In this document: positions 17,643 through 26,098 of the stretch, in pieces | Layout: every line of letters starts with the position of its first letter | How positions within the stretch are numbered: the stretch's first letter is position 1 | From: Aquabacterium sp. | GTDB lineage: Bacteria > Pseudomonadota > Gammaproteobacteria > Burkholderiales > Burkholderiaceae_C | Direction of reading: 5' to 3' | Length of the DNA: 64,000 bases | Assembly (NCBI RefSeq): GCF_016195855.1 | Contig: NZ_JACPYU010000003.1 | Location: forward strand, 496,001-560,000 | Program-made: the position numbers and the translations under genes | The notes under the pieces: generated by a model | Database searches by the model: none | What the model saw: the letters and a program-made list of their open reading frames with translations, nothing else | Told to the model about the DNA's origin: nothing

Positions 17643-18557
17643 ATGTCCTTTGCTGAAATGATGAACATCGGCCTGATGCAGGGCTTTGCAGGCTTGAGCC
17701 TGTTCTCTGTCCTGCTGCTCATGGGCCTGGGTCTGGCCGTGATCTTTGGCCAGATGGGTGTGATCAACATGGCCCATGGCGAGTTCATGACCATTGGTGC
17801 CTACACCGTGTACATGGGCTCGACGCTGACGGAGAAATACGCACCGAATCTGGTGCAGGCCTACTTCCCGTTTGCCATCGTGGCGGCCTTTGTGATTGCC
17901 TTTGGTGTGGGCTGGCTGACCGAGTGGGCCTTGATCCGCCACCTCTACAAACGCCCGCTGGACACCTTGCTGGCCACCTGGGGCCTGAGCCTGGGTTTGC
18001 AACAGGTGTTCCGCACGGCCATCGGCCCCAAGGAGGTCAGCCCCACGCTGCCTGACTGGTTGATGGGCTCGTGGTCACCACATGAAGGCCTGGACATCCC
18101 CATCAACGGCATGTTCGTGATGGGCCTGACCGCCCTGGTCACCGTGCTGCTGATGATCGCGCTGTACAAGGCCCGTTGGGGCTTGCGTGTGCGCGCCACC
18201 GTGAGCAACCGCGTGATGGCCAATGCGATTGGCATCAACACGAAGCAGACCGACCGCCTGACCTTTGCGATTGGCTGCGGCATCGCCGGTGTGGCAGGCG
18301 CGGCCTTCACCACCATCGGCTCCACGGGCCCCACCAGCGGCTCGCTCTACATCGTCGACTCCTTCCTGGTCGTGACCTTCGGCGGCGCCGGCAGCTTGCT
18401 GGGCACGGTGGCATCGGCCTTTGGCATCGCCCAGACGCAGTCGATCAGCGAATTCTTCATGACGGGCTCGAACGCCAAGGTGCTCACGCTGCTCACGGTG
18501 GTGACCATCCTGATGCTGCGCCCGCAAGGCCTGTTCCCCTCGAAGGTGCGTCGGTGA
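17643..18557 (+). CDS. urtB: UrtB-type ABC transporter permease
   Basis: A 304-residue branched-chain-type permease with about eight hydrophobic helices, including the family start LGLAVIFGQMGVINMAHGEFMTIGAY and the cytoplasmic-loop segment RVMANAIGINTKQTDRLTFAIGCG. It forms the inner membrane channel with UrtC. The start at 17643 follows an AGGGGGAGAG site supplied by the end of the intergenic repeat; the frame is open further upstream but only through repeat sequence. Its end is 19 bases from the convergent PEP-CTERM gene. Confidence 0.93.
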   Translation: MSFAEMMNIGLMQGFAGLSLFSVLLLMGLGLAVIFGQMGVINMAHGEFMTIGAYTVYMGSTLTEKYAPNLVQAYFPFAIVAAFVIAFGVGWLTEWALIRHLYKRPLDTLLATWGLSLGLQQVFRTAIGPKEVSPTLPDWLMGSWSPHEGLDIPINGMFVMGLTALVTVLLMIALYKARWGLRVRATVSNRVMANAIGINTKQTDRLTFAIGCGIAGVAGAAFTTIGSTGPTSGSLYIVDSFLVVTFGGAGSLLGTVASAFGIAQTQSISEFFMTGSNAKVLTLLTVVTILMLRPQGLFPSKVRR

Positions 18558-18576
18558 CTGAGGGCGGGCAAGACCA

Positions 18577-19263
18577 TCAGGCCTTTCTGCGCCGCAGCCC
18601 GCCCCGCATCGCCAGCACCGCCGCACCAGCGACACCCATGGCCCATGCAGCCGGCTCGGGCACCGCGGTGCCGAAAGCGATCTCCTGCCGCTCGGTGATG
18701 CGCCACTCGGCATGCCCCCCGTCGCCGGGCTGTTCAGGCACCCACACCAGAGCCTGCTTCTCGATCGCGGCCAGCCCTGCGATGCTGTCCCGCCGCTCGA
18801 AAGCCTTCTCGACAAGCTCGGTGCCTTGCGGCAAGAACAGATCACTGCAGGCGCAGCTGTAGGTCAGATCGATCGTGCCGACATCCCTCTGCACATCGCT
18901 GTAGTCGATGCGGCCTCGCATACGCAAAACCGTTCGGCTGGCACCGTTGGGGAAGAGGTAGTTGTCCACCACAAAGTCTTGTGGCTGCTGGGTGCCCCAG
19001 ACCAAGGTCAGGCCATCACGCTGCTCGACCACCCAGCCCAACAAGCCCTCGGCCTGCCCCGTGAACCGGCGCCAGCTGACCCCGTCATCCTGCACCACGG
19101 TGTCGGTGGCCTGCGTTGCCAGCGGCACCACATTGACCAGCCCAAAAATGACATGCCTTTGTGCGTCGTTCGCGCTGAAACGCAACTCGAAAGCCTCAGA
19201 CGCAGTGAAGGCCAGCGCAAGCGCGCTGCCTGCAGCCACAGACAACCACCTTGATTTCTTCAT
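18577..19263 (-). CDS. PEP-CTERM sorting domain protein inside the urt gene run
   Basis: A 228-residue secreted protein. It begins with a signal peptide (MKKSRWLSVAAGSALALAFTA) and ends with the exosortase sorting signal VPEPAAWAMGVAGAAVLA followed by RRRKA, so it should be processed and linked to an exosortase/EPS system. The middle is a beta-rich domain I do not recognise, with a CAC cysteine pair. It lies on the opposite strand between urtB and urtC, so urtC needs its own promoter. Exosortase itself is not in the window. Confidence 0.85.
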   Translation of the reverse strand: MKKSRWLSVAAGSALALAFTASEAFELRFSANDAQRHVIFGLVNVVPLATQATDTVVQDDGVSWRRFTGQAEGLLGWVVEQRDGLTLVWGTQQPQDFVVDNYLFPNGASRTVLRMRGRIDYSDVQRDVGTIDLTYSCACSDLFLPQGTELVEKAFERRDSIAGLAAIEKQALVWVPEQPGDGGHAEWRITERQEIAFGTAVPEPAAWAMGVAGAAVLAMRGGLRRRKA

Positions 19264-19316
19264 GGGGCGCTCCTTGAGCCTGTTGCGGGCATGGTGACTT
19301 AGGCGAAGCCCGATGC

Positions 19317-19332
19317 TACGTCATTCAACGTA
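19317..19332. promoter_or_regulatory. Inverted repeat operator B before urtC
   Basis: TACGTCATTCAACGTA is the same TACGT-N6-ACGTA repeat as before urtA and amiE. It shares TACGTCA, AACGTA and the following TTG with the amiE site. It lies 68 bases before the urtC start, in the divergent gap with the PEP-CTERM gene. Confidence 0.75.
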
Positions 19333-19361
19333 TTGAGGCACGCGGGTCCACCCCATAACCT
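19333..19361 (+). promoter_or_regulatory. Candidate urtC promoter next to operator B
   Basis: TTGAGG starts directly after the repeat and TAACCT lies 17 bases downstream (CATAAC two bases earlier is an alternative -10). It would give urtCDE and fmdAB a promoter of their own under the same activator. Confidence 0.45.
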
Positions 19362-19400
19362 GAGCACATGCAAGCTCGTTCATCCCGCCGGAGTATGCCT

Positions 19401-20594
19401 ATGACCCCGTTTCCCTTTCTGTCACGCGCCCCAAAGCTGGGCAGCATCGCGCTGCTGGCCCTGCTGCTGATCGTCGTCTTCCCCCTCACGCTGGACATCT
19501 TCCGACTCAACCTGATCGGCAAGTACCTGACCTACGCCTTCGTGGCGCTCGGCCTGGTCATGCTGTGGGGCCATGCCGGCATCCTCAGCCTGGGCCAGGG
19601 CGTGTTCTTCGGCCTGGGTGGCTACATGATGGCCATGTTCCTCAAGCTGGAGGCGTCTGACCCCATCGCCACCAAGATCCAGTCCACACCGGGCATCCCG
19701 GACTTCATGGACTGGAACCAGCTCACGGCCCTGCCCTCCTGGTGGGTGCCCTTCAAGAGCCTGCCGCTGGCCTTGATTGCCGTGCTCGTGGTGCCCACGC
19801 TGCTGGCCTTCATCATCAGCTACGCGATGTTCAAGCGGCGTGTGGGGGGCGTGTACTTCGCCATCATCACGCAGGCCGTGGCCTTGATCCTGACCGTGCT
19901 GATCATCGGCCAGCAGGGCTACACCGGCGGGGTGAACGGCATCACCGATCTGAAGACCATGCTGGGCTGGGACATTCGCACCGACCATGCCAAGTACATC
20001 CTGTACTACGTGTGCGTGGGCCTGTTGCTGGCGGCCGTGTTCCTGTGCCGCTGGGTGCAGTCGTCCAAGCTGGGCACGCTCTTGCTGGCCATGCGCGACA
20101 AGGAAGACCGCGTGCGCTTCTCTGGCTACGACGTGGCCATGTTCAAGGTCTTCGCCTTCTGCCTGGCTGCCATGTTGTCGGCCATCGGTGGCGCCATGTT
20201 CACCTTGCAGGTGGGCTTCATGTCGCCGTCTTTCGTGGGCATCGTGCCATCCATCGAGATGGTGATCTTTGCCGCAGTGGGCGGCCGCATGAGCCTGGTG
20301 GGCGCGATCTACGGCGCCCTGCTGGTGAACTTTGGCAAGACCTACTTCTCGGAGAGCGCACCTGATCTGTGGCTGTTCCTGATGTCGGGCCTGTTCATCG
20401 GCGTGACCATGGCCTTCCCCGATGGCCTGGCCGGCCTGGTGGAGCAAAAGCTCAAGCCCTGGTGGACCAGGCGGCAGGCTGATCGCGCCGCGCAGGCCGA
20501 GCGCATCAAGGCTGCGCACGCCGCCTACCCCAATGCGCTTCCACCCAGCAAGGGCAACGGCATGCCGCCCGGCATCAGCAGCCAGCAAGCCTGA
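19401..20594 (+). CDS. urtC: UrtC-type ABC transporter permease
   Basis: A 397-residue permease of the LivM/UrtC type with about ten helices. Recognisable segments are ALGLVMLWGHAGILSLGQGV, KRRVGGVYFAIITQAVAL and SGYDVAMFKVFAFCLAAMLSA. The ATG at 19401 is chosen because GGAG lies seven bases upstream; two earlier in-frame ATGs (19368, 19395) have worse spacing. The C-terminal ~40 residues are a charged, proline-rich tail. It heads the urtCDE-fmdAB run. Confidence 0.92.
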   Translation: MTPFPFLSRAPKLGSIALLALLLIVVFPLTLDIFRLNLIGKYLTYAFVALGLVMLWGHAGILSLGQGVFFGLGGYMMAMFLKLEASDPIATKIQSTPGIPDFMDWNQLTALPSWWVPFKSLPLALIAVLVVPTLLAFIISYAMFKRRVGGVYFAIITQAVALILTVLIIGQQGYTGGVNGITDLKTMLGWDIRTDHAKYILYYVCVGLLLAAVFLCRWVQSSKLGTLLLAMRDKEDRVRFSGYDVAMFKVFAFCLAAMLSAIGGAMFTLQVGFMSPSFVGIVPSIEMVIFAAVGGRMSLVGAIYGALLVNFGKTYFSESAPDLWLFLMSGLFIGVTMAFPDGLAGLVEQKLKPWWTRRQADRAAQAERIKAAHAAYPNALPPSKGNGMPPGISSQQA

Positions 20595-20625
20595 ATCATC
20601 CAGCCATTGACGAAGGAGCCACCTC

Positions 20626-21384
20626 ATGAGTGCAGCCCCCACCAAAGCCAAAGAGTTCGTTCTCTACATCGAAGACCTCACCGTGTCTTTTGACGGCTTC
20701 AAGGCCATCGACAACCTGAACCTGTATGTGGACAAGAACGAGCTGCGCGTGATCATTGGCCCCAACGGCGCCGGCAAGACCACCCTGCTCGATCTGATCT
20801 GCGGCAAGACCAAGGCCAGCAACGGCAGCATCAAGTTCAAGGACGAAGAGCTGACCAAAAAGCCCGAGCACCAGATCGTGCGCTCGGGTGTGGGCCGCAA
20901 GTTCCAGACACCCTCCATCTACGAGAACCTCAGCGTCTTCCAGAACCTGGAGGTGTCTTTCCCGCGTGGCCGCAGCGTGCTGGGTGCACTGGGCTTCAAG
21001 TGCACCGACGAGGTCAAGGCCCGCGTGCAGGTGGTGGCCGAGGAGATCGGCCTGGCTGACAAGCTGGATACCGAAGCAGGCTTGCTGTCGCACGGCCAGA
21101 AGCAATGGCTGGAGATCGGCATGTTGCTGATGCAGGAGCCCGAGCTGCTGATGCTGGACGAACCCATCGCCGGCATGAGCGCCAAGGAGCGCGAGCAGAC
21201 TGCCGAGCTGCTCAAGCGCATCTGCAAGAACCGCTCGATGATCGTGATCGAACACGACATGGCTTTCGTGGCGCAGATCGCCTCGAAGGTGACGGTGATG
21301 CACCAGGGAAAGATCCTGGCCGAGGGGACGATGGACCAGGTCCAGAGTGATCCGAAAGTCATTGACGTCTATCTCGGCCACTGA
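20626..21384 (+). CDS. urtD: UrtD-type ABC transporter ATP-binding protein
   Basis: A 252-residue ATPase of the branched-chain/urea transporter family. Walker A is GPNGAGKTT, the Q-loop region is GRKFQTPSIYENL, the signature motif reads LSHGQKQWLEIG and Walker B is LLMLDEP followed by IAGMS; the switch His is in IVIEHDM. The LSHGQ form with QWLEIGMLL is typical of UrtD. AAGGAG precedes the start. It pairs with UrtE to energise the UrtBC channel. Confidence 0.95.
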   Translation: MSAAPTKAKEFVLYIEDLTVSFDGFKAIDNLNLYVDKNELRVIIGPNGAGKTTLLDLICGKTKASNGSIKFKDEELTKKPEHQIVRSGVGRKFQTPSIYENLSVFQNLEVSFPRGRSVLGALGFKCTDEVKARVQVVAEEIGLADKLDTEAGLLSHGQKQWLEIGMLLMQEPELLMLDEPIAGMSAKEREQTAELLKRICKNRSMIVIEHDMAFVAQIASKVTVMHQGKILAEGTMDQVQSDPKVIDVYLGH

Positions 21385-21395
21385 AGGGGATCAAC

Positions 21396-22085
21396 ATGCT
21401 GGAAGTCAAAGACCTGTTCGTGAGTTATGGCCAGAGCGAGGCGCTGCACGGCATCTCATTCGAGGCCAACAAGAATGAAACCGTGGCCATCATGGGCCGC
21501 AATGGCATGGGCAAGACCACGCTGTTCAAGAGCCTGATGGGCGTGCTGCCCACCAAGTCCGGCGAGATCAGCGTGGCGGGCCACAGTGTGGCCAAGGACG
21601 AGAGCTACAAGCGCGTGGCCTCGGGGCTTGCCTATGTGCCCCAAGGCCGCATGATCTTCCCCACTTTGACGGTGGAAGAGAACATCCAGACCGGCCTGGA
21701 GAACAGCAAGAGCAAGAAGATCCCCGATGAGATCTACGCCCTCTTTCCCGTGCTGTTCGACATGCGCGGCCGCAAGGGCGGCAACCTGTCGGGCGGCCAG
21801 CAACAGCAACTGGCCATTGCGCGAGCACTGGTCACCAACCCCAAGGTGCTGCTGCTGGACGAGCCCACCGAAGGCATCCAGCCTTCGATCATCAAGGACA
21901 TCGCCAAGGCGCTCAACGAGATCCGCAAGCTGCGCGAGATCACGATCGTGGTGTCCGAGCAGGTGCTGTCCTTTGCGATGGACGTGGCCGATCGGCTCTT
22001 CGTGATCGAAGGCGGCCGACTGGTGCATGAAACAACCCGCACCAACACCGATGCCGACCGCATCAAGGCATACCTGTCTGTATGA
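21396..22085 (+). CDS. urtE: UrtE-type ABC transporter ATP-binding protein
   Basis: A 229-residue second ATPase of the transporter. Walker A is GRNGMGKTT, the Q-loop region YVPQGRMIFPTLTVEEN, the signature LSGGQQQQLAIARAL and Walker B LLLDEPTEGIQPSI. The GRNGMGKTT and GIQPSI forms are the usual ones for UrtE/LivF. It starts 11 bases after urtD and is followed by a repeat element and fmdA. Confidence 0.95.
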   Translation: MLEVKDLFVSYGQSEALHGISFEANKNETVAIMGRNGMGKTTLFKSLMGVLPTKSGEISVAGHSVAKDESYKRVASGLAYVPQGRMIFPTLTVEENIQTGLENSKSKKIPDEIYALFPVLFDMRGRKGGNLSGGQQQQLAIARALVTNPKVLLLDEPTEGIQPSIIKDIAKALNEIRKLREITIVVSEQVLSFAMDVADRLFVIEGGRLVHETTRTNTDADRIKAYLSV

Positions 22086-22090
22086 ACCAG

Positions 22091-22158
22091 GCCCCCCAGC
22101 TTGTCGCTTCGCGCCTTCGCTACCCCCCCGTCTGGCTTGGGGCGGCCCGGCGCCAGAC
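22091..22158. repeat. GC-rich intergenic hairpin repeat between urtE and fmdA
   Basis: The gap contains GCCCCCCAGCTTGTCGCTTC, a run of seven C, and an inverted repeat GTCTGGC (22130-22136) / GCCAGAC (22152-22158) enclosing GGGGCGGCCCGG. This is another dispersed Burkholderiales-type element, related in layout to the one between urtA and urtB. It may attenuate or stabilise transcript between transporter and formamidase. Confidence 0.55.
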
Positions 22159-22190
22159 CTTTCAGCACTTACTGACACTAGGAGTTTTTC

Positions 22191-23420
22191 ATGGCTGACA
22201 CCCTGATCAAAGTCGACCTGACCCAATCGCCCACCCTGAACGAGAACATCCACAACCGCTGGCACCCGGACATCCCGATGGCCTGCTGGGTGAACCCCGG
22301 CGACGAATTCATCCTGGAGACCTTCGACTGGACGGGCGGCTTCATCAAGAACAACGACTCGGCCGATGACGTGCGCGACATCGACCTGAGCACCGTGCAC
22401 TACCTCAGCGGCCCCGTGGGTGTGAAAGGTGCCGAGCCTGGCGACCTGCTGGTGGTGGACCTGCTGGACATCGGCGCCAAGCAGGACAGCCTGTGGGGCT
22501 TCAACGGTTTCTTCAGCAAGCAGAATGGCGGAGGATTCCTGACCGAGCACTTCCCCCTGGCGCAGAAGTCCATCTGGGACATCCATGGCATGTTCACCAA
22601 GAGCCGCCATGTACCCGGTGTGAGTTACGCGGGCCTGATCCACCCGGGCCTCATCGGCTGCCTGCCCGACCACAAGATGCTGGAGATGTGGAACACGCGC
22701 GAGCAAGAGCTGATCGACTCGGCGCCCGATGTCACGGGCCTGGCCAACCCTCCCTTTGCCGGCACCGCCCACATGGGCAAGCTCACTGGTGAAGCCAAGG
22801 AAAAGGCCGCCGCCACTGCCGCCCGCACTGTGCCCCCGCGCGAACACGGCGGCAACTGCGACATCAAGGACCTGTCACGCGGCTCCAAGGTCTACTTCCC
22901 CGTGTATGTGGATGGGGCGGGCCTGTCCGTCGGTGACCTGCACTTCAGCCAGGGCGATGGCGAGATCACCTTCTGCGGGGCCATCGAGATGGCCGGCTGG
23001 GTACACATGAAGGTCACGCTGATCAAGGGCGGCATGGCCAAGTACGGCATCAAGAACCCCATCTTCAAGCCCAGCCCCATCAAGCCCGTCTACAACGACT
23101 ACCTGATCTTTGAAGGCATCTCGGTGGACGAGCAAGGCAAGCAGCTCTACCTGGATGTGAACGTGGCCTACCGCCAGGCCTGCCTCAACGCCATCGAGTA
23201 CCTCAAGAAGTTCGGCTACAGCGGCGCGCAGGCCTACTCCATCCTGGGCACGGCACCGGTGCAGGGCCACATCAGCGGCGTGGTCGACGTGCCCAATGCC
23301 TGCGCCACCTTGTGGCTGCCCACCGAGATCTTCGACTTCGACATCAACCCGACGGCCGCCGGGCCCACGAAGTTCCTGGATGGCAGCATCGACATGCCGA
23401 TCTCGCCTGACCTCAAGTAA
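22191..23420 (+). CDS. fmdA: Formamidase, FmdA/AmdA family
   Basis: A 409-residue cytoplasmic enzyme of the FmdA_AmdA family, hydrolysing formamide to formate and ammonia and, in relatives, acetamide. Family segments include IHNRWHPDIPMACWVNPGDEF, HYLSGPVGVKGAEPGDLL, PREHGGNCDIKDLSRGSKVYFPV and DLHFSQGDGEITFCGAIE. It has no sequence relation to the nitrilase-fold amidase encoded at 36867. TAGGAG precedes the start. It follows the ABC transporter genes and precedes fmdB, the order known from methylotroph and Burkholderiales amide clusters. Confidence 0.95.
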   Translation: MADTLIKVDLTQSPTLNENIHNRWHPDIPMACWVNPGDEFILETFDWTGGFIKNNDSADDVRDIDLSTVHYLSGPVGVKGAEPGDLLVVDLLDIGAKQDSLWGFNGFFSKQNGGGFLTEHFPLAQKSIWDIHGMFTKSRHVPGVSYAGLIHPGLIGCLPDHKMLEMWNTREQELIDSAPDVTGLANPPFAGTAHMGKLTGEAKEKAAATAARTVPPREHGGNCDIKDLSRGSKVYFPVYVDGAGLSVGDLHFSQGDGEITFCGAIEMAGWVHMKVTLIKGGMAKYGIKNPIFKPSPIKPVYNDYLIFEGISVDEQGKQLYLDVNVAYRQACLNAIEYLKKFGYSGAQAYSILGTAPVQGHISGVVDVPNACATLWLPTEIFDFDINPTAAGPTKFLDGSIDMPISPDLK

Positions 23421-23437
23421 GCGCCAGGAGCACGCCT

Positions 23438-23791
23438 ATGCCCACCTATGACTATGCGTGCCCGAGCTGCGGTGGCTTCGACGCCTTTCGCAGCCTGGCC
23501 CAACGCAATGACCCTTGCGCCTGCCCCGACTGCGGCACGGACTCGGCACGCGTGTTCGTGAGCGCGCCGCGGCTGGCCTGTGTGAGCAGCGACACACGCA
23601 CGGCCATGGAGACCAATGAGCGCGCGCAACACGCGCCCATGTCATCCAAGGAATACGGAGGGTATCAACGGCTCAAGCACCCTTCGGGCTGTGGATGCTG
23701 CGCGCCAGGGGCCAAGCGCAGCGCCACCGTCAAGGCGGCCAACGGGAACAAGATGTTCCCATCCAAACGGCCCTGGATGATCAGCCATTGA
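23438..23791 (+). CDS. fmdB: FmdB-type zinc ribbon protein
   Basis: A 117-residue protein with the FmdB/CxxC zinc ribbon: MPTYDYACPSCG at the start and a second pair around CACPDCG (Cys8, Cys11, Cys29, Cys32). The C-terminal half is polar and ends with a GCGCC cluster. FmdB was proposed as a regulator of formamidase in Methylophilus; it could equally help metallation. It starts 17 bases after fmdA and ends the run. Confidence 0.9.
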   Translation: MPTYDYACPSCGGFDAFRSLAQRNDPCACPDCGTDSARVFVSAPRLACVSSDTRTAMETNERAQHAPMSSKEYGGYQRLKHPSGCGCCAPGAKRSATVKAANGNKMFPSKRPWMISH

Positions 23792-23818
23792 CGGTCCCCA
23801 ATCGGGCAACTCGGCAAC

Positions 23819-24268
23819 TCAGGCAGCACGCACACCCGTGATGTAGTGCTCCAGTTGCTCGATGATGAACTGCTGCTCGGAGATGATGCCCTTGACCAGG
23901 TCCCCGATGGAGATCATGCCCAGCAGCTGGCCGTTTTCCATGACGGGCAAGTGGCGCAGGCGGTTTTCCGTCATCAGCGCCATGCACTCGTCGCTGGTCT
24001 GGCTGGGCCGCACATACATCACCGCCGAGGTCATGATCTCGCGCACCTCGGTCTCGCGGGACAGGCGGGACATGAGCGCGATCTTGCGCGCGTAGTCCCG
24101 CTCGGTGACGATGCCCACCACATGCCCGCCATCCATCACCAGCAGGGCGCCGATGCCCTTCTCCGCCATCAATACCAGCGCGTCATACACCGAGGCCGTG
24201 GGCGAGATGGTGTAGACGGTCTGGCTTTGTTTGCCTCTGAGGACTTCTGCGACTGTGGTCACGGCCAT
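23819..24268 (-). CDS. CBS domain pair protein
   Basis: A 149-residue protein consisting of two CBS domains (~15-75 and ~80-140), with segments ALVLMAEKGIGALLVMDGGHVVG and ECMALMTENRLRHLPVMENG. Such stand-alone Bateman modules bind adenosyl compounds or NAD and are common in betaproteobacteria. The ATG at 24268 (MAVTTVAEVLRG) is where similarity to such proteins begins, although a GGAG lies unusually close to it. No target is evident. Confidence 0.88.
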   Translation of the reverse strand: MAVTTVAEVLRGKQSQTVYTISPTASVYDALVLMAEKGIGALLVMDGGHVVGIVTERDYARKIALMSRLSRETEVREIMTSAVMYVRPSQTSDECMALMTENRLRHLPVMENGQLLGMISIGDLVKGIISEQQFIIEQLEHYITGVRAA

Positions 24269-24293
24269 GCTCCAGAAAGATCGCTGCACACCG

Positions 24294-24806
24294 TCACGGG
24301 AAGGCTGGCACGTTGGGCTCATGCCCTTCGAAATCCGCCTCCGGGTTGCTGGCATGCAGCAAGGCCTCGATCTCCCTGACCCGGTGATGCGGGATGTCCG
24401 CCATCAACAGGATCTTGCCGTGCGCGAGTGCGGGTGCAAAGCGCGCCAGGCGCCGACTGGGAACCGATGCCCCGATCATGCTCGCTGTCCAGGCGCCAAA
24501 CAAGGCCCCTGCCCCGGCGAGCAGGCCCACCAGGGCCGGTTTGCTGGCCTCGGCCAGCATGGGTGACACCGCGAAGATGGCGCCCGCCGCCGCCCCCAGC
24601 GCCGCACCGATACACAGCCCCCTTTGTGCAGAGCCAATGAGATCGGACGATTGCAGAGGGCTGGCCTTGTGCAGGCTCCCCAGATCCGTGCCCTCACGGG
24701 CATGGAAATGCAGGTGGCGGTGCTCGATGCGGGCCAATAACAACTCGTCCATCGCACGGCGCGCACTCGCCAGGTCGGGCAACAGCCAGTAGATTCTGTG
24801 GCGCAT
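24294..24806 (-). CDS. DUF1269-like small membrane protein
   Basis: A 170-residue protein. The N-terminal third (MRHRIYWLLPDLASARRAMDE) has a ferredoxin-like alpha/beta start, the middle carries two glycine/alanine-rich hydrophobic segments (CIGAALGAAAGAIFAV, LVGLLAGAGALFGAW), and the end contains ILLMADIPHHRVREIEALL. This layout resembles DUF1269/general-stress membrane proteins. AGGAGG lies five bases before the ATG at 24806. It precedes the CBS gene on the same strand. Confidence 0.65.
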   Translation of the reverse strand: MRHRIYWLLPDLASARRAMDELLLARIEHRHLHFHAREGTDLGSLHKASPLQSSDLIGSAQRGLCIGAALGAAAGAIFAVSPMLAEASKPALVGLLAGAGALFGAWTASMIGASVPSRRLARFAPALAHGKILLMADIPHHRVREIEALLHASNPEADFEGHEPNVPAFP

Positions 24807-24908
24807 GGTGACCTCCTGTCGGCGCAGGCACACGCACGCCACGCCGCACTTCGCTTCTACGCCTGCGTCAGCGCGCCGGCAAGAATAGCCATGAGGCGGC
24901 CAGGGTGG

Positions 24909-25487
24909 TTACTTGTCCAGCGCCGCCTTGTAGACCGACTGGCGGGGCGAGGCCATCACGCGCTGCACCATGGGCTCGAAAAAGCTCAGGGGCAGGATCT
25001 CGCCCTTGGCATCAAACGCCGGGTTGTCATAACGTTCCACAAAGGTGGCGGTGTGCGCGTAATGCGGATGGTCCTTGAACTGGTCGCGCATGTTGCGGTC
25101 CAGCCCGATGTGGTGGAAGAAGTTGTAACCCTGGAAGATGCCATGGTGCTGCACCATCCAGTGGTTGGCCTCGCTGACAAAAGGCTTGAGGATGGCCGCG
25201 GCGATGTCGGGGTGGTTGTAGCTGCCCAGGGTGTCGCCGATGTCGTGCAGCAGCGCACAAACCACGTACTCTTCATCGCGCCCGTCGCGGTGGGCCAAGG
25301 TCGCGGCCTGCAGGCAGTGGCTCAGGCGGTCGATGGGGAAGCCACCAAAGTCACCGTCCAGCAGTTGCAGGTGCGCCAGCACACGCTGCGGCAAGGCGCG
25401 GGCCATCTTCATGGCCTCGGGCATGATCAGCGCCCAGTCAGCCTGGGTGCTGTCGTCCATTCTCGTGAAGGTGGCGCGTTCGCTCAT
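24909..25487 (-). CDS. HD-domain metal-dependent protein
   Basis: A 192-residue HD-fold protein. Metal ligands expected for the fold are His57 (LSHCLQAA), the HD pair in ALLHDIGDTL, and further His residues in NHPD, NHWMVQHHG and FFHHIG. The SHCLQAATLAHRDGRDEEYVVCALLHDIGD pattern, split here by position, is close to the HD subgroup that includes diiron oxygenases such as PhnZ as well as phosphohydrolases. Either activity is possible and no phosphonate genes are nearby. It stands alone on the minus strand. Confidence 0.75.
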   Translation of the reverse strand: MSERATFTRMDDSTQADWALIMPEAMKMARALPQRVLAHLQLLDGDFGGFPIDRLSHCLQAATLAHRDGRDEEYVVCALLHDIGDTLGSYNHPDIAAAILKPFVSEANHWMVQHHGIFQGYNFFHHIGLDRNMRDQFKDHPHYAHTATFVERYDNPAFDAKGEILPLSFFEPMVQRVMASPRQSVYKAALDK

Positions 25488-25551
25488 GGGGGGCTCCGGA
25501 TTGGGTCGAAGCCCATCTTAAGCGGTGATCACCGCCGCGCAGCCCGCCCGC

Positions 25552-26004
25552 TCAACGCCCGATGACCCGGTCCATCTGCTGATCTTTCAGCGACGGCTCA
25601 TTGGGGTTGGGCCGTCCCACCAGCATGTCGCGCACATTGGGCTGGCTGCCGGTGTCGGACGCGGGCGAAGCACTGGGGCGCTGCCCCTTGACCACCGTGA
25701 CCGAGCCACCGCCCAGGGCCTGCTCGGAGCCGGGCTTCTCACAAGGGGCGTCGGTGTAGATGACGCTGCCACCCACCTTGCACTTGTGGATGCCCGAGGT
25801 GGCCTTGCGGGACACCTGCTGGGGTTCCCCTTCTTCGGCCTGGGCATTGCCGGCAGAGGGCGGTGGGTCGTTGTCGAACTTGATGGTGGGGGCGGGCGTA
25901 TCGGCCTTGCCCAAACGGCTCAGGGCACCTGAGGCCTGGTACTTCCAGGCCAGCACAAGCCCGAACGCGAGCAGCACGCCCAGCAGGTATTTTTTGGCAA
26001 ACAT
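25552..26004 (-). CDS. DUF4124-like membrane-anchored protein
   Basis: A 150-residue protein with an N-terminal hydrophobic anchor (KKYLLGVLLAFGLVLAW) and a periplasmic part containing IHKCKVGGSVIYTDAPCEKPG, which resembles the DUF4124 motif with its Cys pair. The rest is proline- and serine-rich. The start at 26004 follows AGGGAGAA. Function unknown. Confidence 0.65.
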   Translation of the reverse strand: MFAKKYLLGVLLAFGLVLAWKYQASGALSRLGKADTPAPTIKFDNDPPPSAGNAQAEEGEPQQVSRKATSGIHKCKVGGSVIYTDAPCEKPGSEQALGGGSVTVVKGQRPSASPASDTGSQPNVRDMLVGRPNPNEPSLKDQQMDRVIGR

Positions 26005-26098
26005 GACGCGGTTCTCCCTTTTTTGAAACCGCGATAGCTTACCGGCAAGCGCCCCCCATTGGCGCTGGAGCAGGTGCCTCAGGCAGGGGGGTGGCTGC

